Part shown: one piece after another, positions 36,984-44,293 of the stretch
How the letters are laid out: each line of letters opens with the position of its first letter
Numbering within the stretch: the first letter of the stretch is position 1
Source of the DNA: Pseudopedobacter beijingensis
Lineage (GTDB): Bacteria; Bacteroidota; Bacteroidia; Sphingobacteriales; Sphingobacteriaceae
Length of the DNA: 64,000 bases
Direction of reading: 5' to 3'
NCBI RefSeq assembly: GCF_042678145.1
Contig: NZ_JBHUDG010000020.1
Coordinates: 178,181-242,180 of the forward strand
Position numbers and translations under genes: made by a program
Notes under the pieces: generated by a model
Database searches by the model: none
Told to the model about the DNA's origin: nothing
Seen by the model: only the letters and a program-made list of their open reading frames with translations

Positions 36984-37385
36984 TTAATCTTCATCATCCC
37001 AAAAAGAATCAGACTGTTTTAAACTGTCTATATCTCTTCTATCTTTTTTCGTAGGTCGACCAGCTCCTCTATCCCTCACCAAAACCGGGGCATGAAACAT
37101 AGATTTAAACTTATAAGTTTCCTCTTCAGGAGTTAAATCTTGATAATACAAAACAGCAGTTTTGGCATCAACCCGATTATGCAGTAAATCTATCACCTTC
37201 AAAACTTTCTTTTCTATCCCCTTACTCACCTGATACTCATCTCCTATCTTAACCTCATAACTAGGTTTTAAATTAGACCCGTCTTTTTTTACCCGACCGG
37301 CTTTACAAGCTTCAGTAGCCAGAGATCTGGTTTTGAAAACACGAATAGACCATAAATATTTATCAATCCTTAATTTCTCTGCCAT
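36984..37385 (-). CDS. S4-domain RNA-binding protein (Hsp15-like)
   Basis: This 133-aa protein has an S4 RNA-binding domain at residues 4-60 (RIDKYLWSIRVFKTRSLATE, then KAGRVKKDGS and VKIGDEY). A basic tail follows (GAGRPTKKDRRDID), as in the Hsp15/HslR family. E. coli Hsp15 binds 50S subunits carrying peptidyl-tRNA and helps to free stalled ribosomes. The acidic last six residues are a small addition. It is divergent from dapD; the two starts are 63 bases apart. Confidence 0.92.
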   Translation of the reverse strand: MAEKLRIDKYLWSIRVFKTRSLATEACKAGRVKKDGSNLKPSYEVKIGDEYQVSKGIEKKVLKVIDLLHNRVDAKTAVLYYQDLTPEEETYKFKSMFHAPVLVRDRGAGRPTKKDRRDIDSLKQSDSFWDDED

Positions 37386-37447
37386 AATTGCTCAAAGTTC
37401 ATATTTTTTATCAAAAAAACTTTAATTTGCAACAAAAATCGTTAAAT

Positions 37448-38266
37448 ATGATTGCCAAATTAAAAAAAGCTGTAGAAGAATCATGGGAAGATAGGAATTT
37501 ATTAAATTTCAAAGAATACCGTGATTCTATTGAAACTGTTATTCAACTTTTAGACCGTGGAGAACTTCGTACCGCAGAACCCGTACTTGGCGGATGGGCT
37601 GTAAACGAATGGATAAAAAAAGCAGTTATACTATACTTTCCTACCCGTGAAATGGAAAAAATTGAAGTAGGGCCATTTGTTTATAACGATAAACTCAAGT
37701 TAAAGACCGACTATAAAGAAAAAGGCGTAAGAGTAGTTCCTAATGGATTAGCCAGATATGGCGCTTACCTTGCCAAAGGAGTTATTATGATGCCTTCTTT
37801 TGTAAACATTGGGGCTTATGTAGACGAAGACACCATGGTAGACACCTGGGCTACTGTTGGTTCATGCGCACAAATAGGAAAGCGTGTACATTTAAGTGGT
37901 GGTGTAGGTATTGGCGGTGTCTTAGAACCTGTACAGGCAGCTCCCGTAATTATAGAGGATGATTGTTTCATTGGTTCCAGAGCAATTGTTGTTGAAGGTG
38001 TAAGAGTAGGTAAAGAAGCTGTATTAGGTGCTAATGTGGTGCTTACTGCTTCGACAAAGATTATAGATGTAAGTGGTGCAGAACCTGTGGAACATAAAAT
38101 GTATGTTCCAGAACGTTCGGTAGTTATACCCGGCAGTTATACCAAGAAGTTCCCTGCAGGTGAGTATCAGGTTCCTTGTGCTTTGATTATTGGTCAACGC
38201 AAAGAATCTACAGATAAAAAAACTTCACTTAATGATGCTTTAAGAGACCATAACGTAGCTATCTAA
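37448..38266 (+). CDS. dapD: Tetrahydrodipicolinate N-succinyltransferase
   Basis: This 272-aa enzyme transfers succinate from succinyl-CoA to tetrahydrodipicolinate in the lysine/diaminopimelate pathway. The C-terminal left-handed beta-helix is visible as repeats of hexapeptides (VNIGAYVDEDTMVDTWATVG, HLSGGVGIGGVLEP, IEDDCFIGSRAIVVEGVRVG). The start is ATG 37448, the normal family start. Twenty further codons upstream are open only from a TTG. It is alone; DAP needed for peptidoglycan would come through the succinylase branch. Confidence 0.96.
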   Translation: MIAKLKKAVEESWEDRNLLNFKEYRDSIETVIQLLDRGELRTAEPVLGGWAVNEWIKKAVILYFPTREMEKIEVGPFVYNDKLKLKTDYKEKGVRVVPNGLARYGAYLAKGVIMMPSFVNIGAYVDEDTMVDTWATVGSCAQIGKRVHLSGGVGIGGVLEPVQAAPVIIEDDCFIGSRAIVVEGVRVGKEAVLGANVVLTASTKIIDVSGAEPVEHKMYVPERSVVIPGSYTKKFPAGEYQVPCALIIGQRKESTDKKTSLNDALRDHNVAI

Positions 38267-38360
38267 GAATCATTATACACAAACAAAGAGTTTGTTGATA
38301 TGTTTCGGTAAAACAGGAAGCTGTCTAAAAAGACAAAGAGTTTTCTTATTTCGAAGACTT

Positions 38361-38407
38361 TAGGAGAGACATCCTTCGACTCCGTTTAGGATGACAAGTC
38401 CTTTTTT
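38361..38407. repeat. Probable dispersed intergenic repeat
   Basis: The spacer between dapD and the glycosyltransferase contains a segment beginning ATCCTTCGACTCCG (38371) and continuing TTTAGGATGACAAG. Closely similar sequences recur between genes in many Bacteroidota, often next to a GCTGTCT motif, which is also present here at 38324. A single copy is visible in the window, so dispersal is inferred from knowledge of other genomes. Confidence 0.4.
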
Positions 38408-38510
38408 AGCCTCTTCTTTCTTTCCGAGCAAATTACCATACTCTTTGTAATTAACCTGTAACATTAAACCGTACCGAATACATTACTTTCGGTGTAAAAC
38501 TATATGTCTG

Positions 38511-39650
38511 TTGAAAATAGGATTTGAGGCTAAACGCATTTTCAGAAATTTTACGGGATTGGGAAATTATAGCCGAGCAGTTGTTAAAAATCTCAGCAAA
38601 AACTTCGCTGAACATCAATATATACTGTACACCCCTAAGGTTAACCCTATCAATACGAGTCTGAACCTTAAGGCTAAAAATATTCAGATAAAAACACCGT
38701 CTTCAAAATTATTTAGTGCTATCTGGAGAATTTGGGGAGTGAGCAAAACGCTTGTAAAAGATAGGATTGATATTTTTCATGGGCTTAGTGGAGAAATCCC
38801 CCTAAACATCCATCAATATAATATCCCCGCTGTAGTAACTATCCACGATCTTATTTATCTGAGATATCCGCATTATTTTAAACCCATAGACAGAGCTATT
38901 TATCATTATAAATTTAAACAGGCATGTATTAACGCTGACAGAATCATCGCTATCAGCGAGCAAACTAAAAGGGATATTATCCAGTTTTTTGGAATCGACA
39001 ACAATAAAGTAGATGTCGTTTATCAGGGCTGCGACAAAGTTTTTCATTCCAATTATCCGCAAAAGCAATTAAAAGAAGTTCAGGATAAATATCAACTTCC
39101 CGAGTGTTTTATCCTCTGCGTAGGCACCATAGAGTTCCGTAAAAACCAACTACTAATATTAAAAGCGTTAAAAATGCTTAAAGCGGATGTTGCCTTAATA
39201 CTTGTAGGAAAACCCACAAATTACAAAGAGGAACTGCTTTCCTATATAGACCAAAACAACTTGCAGCATAAAGTAAGGTTTCTGGAAAACATTCCTTTTA
39301 CCGATTTACCACTTATTTACAATTTAGCTCGTATTTTTGTATATCCATCTCGTTTTGAAGGATTCGGAATCCCCGTTCTTGAAGCAATCTCCTGTGGCAT
39401 ACCAACTATTGGTGCTACCGGATCTTGTTTAGAAGAAGCAGGAGGTCCAAACTGTATATATGTATCTCCCGATGACGAGCAACAACTGGCAAAAAGCATT
39501 GATACCATCATGCTTTCTGAAGAAATCAGAAATACAATGATTAGCAAAAGCTTTGAGTACGCTAGTCAGTTTAGCGAAGACCAAATTGCAAACAACCTGA
39601 TGGAAGTATATAAACGAACTTTAGAAAATGTTAAAAGAAGAAGTCAATAA
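38511..39650 (+). CDS. GT4-family glycosyltransferase
   Basis: This 379-aa protein is a GT-B retaining glycosyltransferase of family 4. The N-terminal acceptor domain has the glycine loop TGLGNYSRAV. The C-terminal Rossmann domain has the nucleotide-sugar contacts VGTIEFRKNQ, and the E(x7)E element in PSRFEGFGIPVLEA. It would add a sugar to a cell-surface glycan; donor and acceptor are unknown. Translation starts at TTG 38511: the protein aligns from its first residues, and no ATG is available nearby in frame. Its end overlaps the next gene by 23 bases, so both are read together. Confidence 0.9.
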   Translation: MKIGFEAKRIFRNFTGLGNYSRAVVKNLSKNFAEHQYILYTPKVNPINTSLNLKAKNIQIKTPSSKLFSAIWRIWGVSKTLVKDRIDIFHGLSGEIPLNIHQYNIPAVVTIHDLIYLRYPHYFKPIDRAIYHYKFKQACINADRIIAISEQTKRDIIQFFGIDNNKVDVVYQGCDKVFHSNYPQKQLKEVQDKYQLPECFILCVGTIEFRKNQLLILKALKMLKADVALILVGKPTNYKEELLSYIDQNNLQHKVRFLENIPFTDLPLIYNLARIFVYPSRFEGFGIPVLEAISCGIPTIGATGSCLEEAGGPNCIYVSPDDEQQLAKSIDTIMLSEEIRNTMISKSFEYASQFSEDQIANNLMEVYKRTLENVKRRSQ

Positions 39651-40194
39651 AGCTTTAGAGGTATTAAAAAACGGTGGTATTATTTTATACCCCACCGATA
39701 CTATTTGGGGCATTGGTTGCGATGCCACCAATAAAGATGCTGTAGCCAAAGTATATGCCCTTAAAAAAAGAGAAGAGACTAAAAGTATGATTGTACTTTT
39801 AGATACAGACAATAAACTAGCGGGTTATGTGAACGATATTCCGGAAGTAGCATACGATTTAATTGAATATGCAGAAAATCCTTTAACCATCATTTACTCC
39901 AATGCCAAAAATCTGGCACAGAATGTAATCAACGAAGACGGAAGCATAGGAATACGGGTTACCACTCATGAATTTTGCAAACAATTGATCCAAAGATTTA
40001 GAAAACCAATAGTTTCTACATCAGCCAATATTAGTGGGGTACCTTCCCCAAAAAACTTCGATGCAGTAGCTCAGGAAATAAAAGACGGCGTAGATTATAT
40101 CGTGAATCTGGAACAGGATGACAAATCAGAGAAAAAACCATCTACCATAATGAAAATTGAACCTGGGGGTAAGTTTATGTTTATTAGGAAATAA
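39628..40194 (+). CDS. Sua5/YrdC-family threonylcarbamoyladenylate synthase
   Basis: This 188-aa protein is a YrdC-domain enzyme. The typical KxR...SxN residues are seen in ALKKREETKSMIVLL and in VSTSANISG, and the nucleotide pocket motif is YPTDTIWGIGCD. It makes L-threonylcarbamoyl-AMP, the first step of tRNA t6A37 modification, together with TsaB, TsaD and TsaE encoded elsewhere. The long Sua5 C-terminal domain is missing, as in TsaC. It overlaps the glycosyltransferase gene by 23 bases. Confidence 0.92.
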   Translation: MLKEEVNKALEVLKNGGIILYPTDTIWGIGCDATNKDAVAKVYALKKREETKSMIVLLDTDNKLAGYVNDIPEVAYDLIEYAENPLTIIYSNAKNLAQNVINEDGSIGIRVTTHEFCKQLIQRFRKPIVSTSANISGVPSPKNFDAVAQEIKDGVDYIVNLEQDDKSEKKPSTIMKIEPGGKFMFIRK

Positions 40195-40260
40195 TTGTAA
40201 AAACATCTACTGATTGATTATTATTTTCAGAAATAAACGATAAAAGTACTATAAGACTCG

Positions 40261-40288
40261 ATTTCTTTACCTGTTTAGGTAAAAGAAA
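40261..40288. terminator. Inverted repeat between the YrdC and CCA genes
   Basis: TTTCTTTACCT and AGGTAAAAGAAA form a hairpin with one bulged base around GTTT. No long T-run follows on the plus strand. It may end the upstream transcript or be an operator-like dyad. Confidence 0.4.
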
Positions 40289-40389
40289 TTACTTCTATAA
40301 CCTAAAAAAACTTAGTTTTGTAAACAGAATAACAGATTTGTTTACTTTACGCTTCCTCTGCGGAAAGTATTTAGAAAAATCTAACATTA

Positions 40390-40412
40390 TTGCCAGAAAA
40401 TATTTCTGGCAA
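40390..40412 (+). promoter_or_regulatory. Perfect 10-bp hairpin before the CCA gene
   Basis: TTGCCAGAAA and TTTCTGGCAA pair perfectly around a three-base loop (ATA), ending 16 bases before ATG 40429. As RNA it would be a stable stem directly in front of the start; as DNA it is a 23-bp dyad. It carries no T-run, so termination is unlikely. Confidence 0.5.
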
Positions 40413-40428
40413 AATTCATAAATCGTAA

Positions 40429-41841
40429 ATGAAAGAACACCTTACACACCCTATATTCAGGATTATTTCAGAGTTAAGCACCAAACTTAACATCGAAACT
40501 TATGTTATCGGCGGTTTCGTAAGGGATATCTTTTTAGAAAGACCATCAAAAGACGTAGATATATTGGTTATTGGAAATGGTCCCGATTTTGCACTTGCAG
40601 TTGGAAAAAAAACTGGTACCAACGTATCCGTTTTCAAAAACTTTGGAACGGCTATGTTAAAGTATCAGGATTTAGAAGTAGAATTTGTAGGAGCCAGAAA
40701 AGAATCATACCGAAATGATTCAAGAAAACCTATTGTTGAAGACGGAACTTTAGAAGACGATCAGAAACGCAGAGATTTCACCATAAATGCCATGGCCATT
40801 TCTTTATCTAAAGAAAGTTATGGACAATTGGTAGATCCATTTGGTGGTTTGCGAGACTTGAAAGAAAAACTGATTATTACACCTTTAGAAGCTTCTGAAA
40901 CTTTTTCGGATGATCCGCTACGCATGATGCGCGCTATAAGGTTTGCAACACAGCTTAATTTCAACATTCACGAAACTGCACTTAACGCCATAACATTAAA
41001 CAAGGAGAGAATAAAGATAGTTTCTAAAGAGCGTATTACGGATGAGCTCAATAAGATTATCCTCTCAAAGAAACCATCTATAGGATTTAAATATCTGTTT
41101 GACACAGAATTATTACATATCATATTTCCACAAATGGCTAACCTCTTCGGCGTTCAGGTTATTGGAGGGAAAGGACACAAAGACAATTTCTACCATACCC
41201 TAGAAGTGCTGGACAACCTTTCTGAAAACACAGATGACCTGTGGTTAAGATGGGCCGCCATACTACATGATATAGCCAAACCGGCGACCAAAAGATTCGA
41301 TAAAAAACAGGGTTGGACTTTCCATGGACACGAAGATAAAGGAGCCCAAATGGTTCCTAAAATTTTTGCAGAGCTTAAACTACCTCTAAATGATAAAATG
41401 AAGTATGTCCAAAAACTGGTTTTATTACATTTGCGTCCTATTGTACTTGCGCAGGATATAGTTACAGATTCTGCAGTAAGGAGATTATTATTCGAAGCAG
41501 GAGACGATATAGAAGATCTGATGCTATTATGCCAGGCAGATATCACTACTAAAAACGAGTATAAAATAAAAAAATATAGAAATAACTTTGAGCTGGTTAA
41601 GCAAAAGCTTAAAGATGTCGAAGAAAAAGATAAAATACGAAACTGGCAACCTCCGGTAACTGGAGACGATATTATTGCAGCCTTTAACATTAAAGCAGGA
41701 AAAGAAGTTGGTATTATCAAAAATAGAATAAGAGAAGCTATTTTAGAGGGTGATATTAGAAATGACCGGGAAGAAGCATTGCAGCTTATGCTCCAAATAG
41801 GAAAAGAAATTGGTCTTAAATTTGAACAGGAAATAAGTTAA
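40429..41841 (+). CDS. CCA tRNA nucleotidyltransferase with HD domain
   Basis: This 470-aa protein belongs to the class II CCA-adding/PcnB family. The nucleotidyltransferase head has GGFVRDIF and KDVDILVIG (the DxD metal site), then RRDFTINAMA and the DPLRMMRAIRFA helix. The C-terminal half has an HD phosphohydrolase domain (WAAILHDIAKPATK and HGHEDKG). It repairs or completes tRNA 3' CCA ends, which matters because the tRNA genes here do not encode CCA. A hairpin lies 16 bases upstream. Confidence 0.93.
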   Translation: MKEHLTHPIFRIISELSTKLNIETYVIGGFVRDIFLERPSKDVDILVIGNGPDFALAVGKKTGTNVSVFKNFGTAMLKYQDLEVEFVGARKESYRNDSRKPIVEDGTLEDDQKRRDFTINAMAISLSKESYGQLVDPFGGLRDLKEKLIITPLEASETFSDDPLRMMRAIRFATQLNFNIHETALNAITLNKERIKIVSKERITDELNKIILSKKPSIGFKYLFDTELLHIIFPQMANLFGVQVIGGKGHKDNFYHTLEVLDNLSENTDDLWLRWAAILHDIAKPATKRFDKKQGWTFHGHEDKGAQMVPKIFAELKLPLNDKMKYVQKLVLLHLRPIVLAQDIVTDSAVRRLLFEAGDDIEDLMLLCQADITTKNEYKIKKYRNNFELVKQKLKDVEEKDKIRNWQPPVTGDDIIAAFNIKAGKEVGIIKNRIREAILEGDIRNDREEALQLMLQIGKEIGLKFEQEIS

Positions 41842-41859
41842 AATATTGAACATAAAATT

Positions 41860-41867
41860 TACTTTTG
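41860..41867 (+). promoter_or_regulatory. -7 element directly before the pRiA4b ORF-3-like start
   Basis: TACTTTTG fits the consensus and ends 4 bases before ATG 41872, so the transcript would begin at the start codon itself, a leaderless mRNA. No -33 element is seen at the right distance. Confidence 0.4.
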
Positions 41868-41871
41868 CAAA

Positions 41872-42486
41872 ATGGCAATTTATAGATTCAGAATAAGCTT
41901 CGAAGATTACGATGATGTAATCAGAGAAATTGACATCAAATCTAATCAGACATTTAAAGACTTACATCTGGCATTACACAAGTCAATTGGGTATGATCCT
42001 GAAAAGTCATCTTCCTTTTATGTAAGTAATGATCAATGGATCAAAAACGAGGAAATTGCGTATATGCCCAACCCAAGAAAAATAGACAGAGGTGTAATCT
42101 TAATGGAGAACTCTAAATTAAGCTCCTTTATAGATGATCCACACCAAAAGTTTTATTATGTCTATAATTTCGACAAACCCTTTGATTTTCATGTACAGTT
42201 AATCAGAATCCTTGAAAACGATACTAAAGAATATCCTTTAGTTTTTAAATCAGTAGGAGAAGCTCCTAAAATCTTCACTAACTCATTAATATCTCCTATG
42301 GACGATCCGGGAGAAGATGATGAAGACTTTATTGATGAAGAAGATGTTTTAATTGCAGACGAAGAGGAATTGGGCTCACTTAATGGTCGTGAAGAAGATG
42401 ATGAGCAGGAAGAGGAAGAAGATGAATTTTCAAACGAATTCTCTGATGATGACAATTACGACTCGGGCGATTACGATGAAGACTAA
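41872..42486 (+). CDS. pRiA4b ORF-3-like protein with acidic tail
   Basis: The first 145 residues of this 204-aa protein resemble the plasmid pRiA4b ORF-3/TnpR-passenger fold. Landmarks are YRFRISFEDYDDVIREIDI and FKDLHLALHKSIGYDP, followed by HFYV-type strands ending in VQLIRILEND. The last 60 residues are almost entirely D, E, S, N and G, an acidic low-complexity tail. No plasmid or transposon genes lie nearby, so it is probably a chromosomal housekeeping member of the family. Function unknown; the acidic tail suggests binding to a basic partner. Confidence 0.8.
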   Translation: MAIYRFRISFEDYDDVIREIDIKSNQTFKDLHLALHKSIGYDPEKSSSFYVSNDQWIKNEEIAYMPNPRKIDRGVILMENSKLSSFIDDPHQKFYYVYNFDKPFDFHVQLIRILENDTKEYPLVFKSVGEAPKIFTNSLISPMDDPGEDDEDFIDEEDVLIADEEELGSLNGREEDDEQEEEEDEFSNEFSDDDNYDSGDYDED

Positions 42487-42490
42487 AATA

Positions 42491-42518
42491 ATATCCGGTT
42501 AACAGCCGGATTTTTTGT
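42491..42518 (+). terminator. Intrinsic terminator after the acidic-tail gene
   Basis: ATCCGG (42493-42498) pairs with CCGGAT (42506-42511) around a 7-base loop, and six T follow. Confidence 0.8.
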
Positions 42519-42697
42519 TTATAATCCCTTCTGACTATTTTTAAACCAAGAACATTATACAAACAACAAGTATTAAAAACACCTATTTTCATAGGAAAAG
42601 ACGCAAACACACTTTAAATATTTTAGTTTTAAATACGATATAACTCCATATCCATTTTTGATTTTCTATTTTTACCCCTAATTATCATCATTATCTT

Positions 42698-43606
42698 ATG
42701 TCTGACAAATATCTGGTTATTATAGCAGGTCCTACCGCCGTTGGAAAAACAGCATTAGCAATAGATATAGCAAAACATTATAGTACTGAAATTATTTCGG
42801 CAGATAGCCGACAGTTCTTTAAAGAAATGTCTATTGGGACTGCAAAACCATCTGTCAACGAGTTGAGCGCTGTAAAACATCATTTTATCAACTCTCATTC
42901 CATTAATCAAGAAGTTAGTGTAGGTAGTTACGAAAAAGAAGTTTCTAATCTACTGGACTCCATTTATACCCATAAAAACATCATAGTTGTCGTTGGCGGT
43001 TCGGGATTATACATCAATGCTATTTTAAACGGTTTTGATGAACTTCCACAAATAAATGAAGGTGTAAGAAACACATTGAACGAACGCTTCAGAGAAGAGG
43101 GAATTGAACCTCTACAAAAGGAACTATTGCAAATAGATCCTGTATATTATCAGCAGGTAGATATTAATAACCCCCAACGCATTATACGGGCTTTAGAAAT
43201 ATACCACAGTACAGGTACACCTTTCTCATCTTACAGAAAAGGGGAACAAAAAAAGAGAAGCTTTAAGCCGGTTATTATTGGTTTAAATACAGACAGAGAG
43301 AAACTATATCATCGTATTAATACACGTGTTGATTTGATGATACAAGAAGGTTTAGTTGATGAAGTTAAAAACCTTCTCCCTTATAAACACCTCAACAGTT
43401 TAAACACGGTAGGTTATAGCGAAATATTTGATTATTTAGAGGGACAGATCAGTCTTGAAAGAGCCATAGAACTGATCAAACAGAATTCAAGAAGATATGC
43501 AAAAAGGCAAATAACATGGTTTAAAAAAGTGGAAGGAATAAATTGGTTTGATCCAAACCAAAAAGAAGATATTATTTCATATATAGATAAAACAATATCT
43601 TCCTGA
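42698..43606 (+). CDS. miaA: tRNA dimethylallyltransferase MiaA
   Basis: This 302-aa enzyme adds dimethylallyl to N6 of A37 in tRNAs reading UNN codons. The P-loop is AGPTAVGKTALAI, the substrate-recognition motif is SADSRQFFKEMSIGTAKP, and GGSGLYINAIL is the DMAPP-site motif. The closing RYAKRQITWFKK is the signature end. The DMAPP donor comes from the MEP pathway, to which ispG in this window belongs. It is a single gene, convergent with the DUF3467 gene. Confidence 0.97.
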   Translation: MSDKYLVIIAGPTAVGKTALAIDIAKHYSTEIISADSRQFFKEMSIGTAKPSVNELSAVKHHFINSHSINQEVSVGSYEKEVSNLLDSIYTHKNIIVVVGGSGLYINAILNGFDELPQINEGVRNTLNERFREEGIEPLQKELLQIDPVYYQQVDINNPQRIIRALEIYHSTGTPFSSYRKGEQKKRSFKPVIIGLNTDREKLYHRINTRVDLMIQEGLVDEVKNLLPYKHLNSLNTVGYSEIFDYLEGQISLERAIELIKQNSRRYAKRQITWFKKVEGINWFDPNQKEDIISYIDKTISS

Positions 43607-43670
43607 TATTTAAATTAAGATTTCAATTTTCAATACTTCATTTAGCATTAAAAATCGATAATTTAAATTG

Positions 43671-43985
43671 CTATGCTTGTGCAGTAGGCCCACCAAAATT
43701 GAATGGTAAATCCGTTCCGGGATCATTTCCATCCCTGATTACACCGTTTGCTATTTCGAATTTATTGATATTGTCTTGCAAGGCGTTTAAAAGTCTTTTA
43801 GCATGTTCTGGAGTAAGGATAATCCGGCTTTTAACCTTAGCCTTAGGGATACCTGGCATCACTCGTATAAAGTCTAGTACAAACTCCGAATTTGAATGCG
43901 TAATAATTGCCAGATTGGAGTAAACCCCTTCAGCAATTTCTTCAGACAACTCAATATTTAGCTGATTTTCGTTTTTTTCTTGCAT
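43671..43985 (-). CDS. DUF3467 family protein
   Basis: This 104-aa protein has the DUF3467 pattern: an acidic start, then GVYSNLAIITHSNSEFVLDF, the RVMPGIPKAKVKSRIILTP core, and HAKRLLNALQDNI. It has no signal peptide and is likely cytosolic. Its place downstream of rpoC and tRNA-Thr is common in Bacteroidota, but the function is not known. Confidence 0.88.
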   Translation of the reverse strand: MQEKNENQLNIELSEEIAEGVYSNLAIITHSNSEFVLDFIRVMPGIPKAKVKSRIILTPEHAKRLLNALQDNINKFEIANGVIRDGNDPGTDLPFNFGGPTAQA

Positions 43986-44078
43986 AAAAAGTAATAGTAT
44001 TCTTATTAAACAAAACTAATATAAGGCTATTTATTTTAAAGACAACAAGAAATAACAGGATTTTATAAAGGAAAAAAG
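43986..44078. other. Short spacer between DUF3467 and tRNA-Thr
   Basis: The spacer is AT-rich with no gene. It should hold the DUF3467 promoter or the tail of the tRNA transcript. No consensus -7 element was found. Confidence 0.4.
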
Positions 44079-44151
<73 letters not shown>

Positions 44152-44235
44152 TTTTCAATGTACTACCCTGATTTTGGGTGTGCAATATTAAAGAATATTC
44201 CAGTGTTTGCCAAATTATTTTTAAAGATTTACTGT

Positions 44236-44266
44236 ACAAAAAAACCCGCTTATTACTAAGCGGGTT
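44236..44266 (-). terminator. rpoC terminator
   Basis: On the minus strand AACCCGCTTA pairs with TAAGCGGGTT (44243-44252 and 44257-44266) around a 4-base loop, and a T-run follows. It closes the long secE-to-rpoC transcript 28 bases after the rpoC stop. Confidence 0.92.
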
Positions 44267-44293
44267 ATAAGTTTCTATATTTCAAAAGATTGA

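Noticed and set aside
42189..42455. Serine-rich frame opposite the acidic tail of the pRiA4b ORF-3-like gene
   Set aside because: Runs of S are the complement of GAA/GAT codons of the real gene; composition artefact.
41872..42486. Mobile-element passenger gene
   Set aside because: No transposase, inverted repeats or plasmid genes within the flanking genes.
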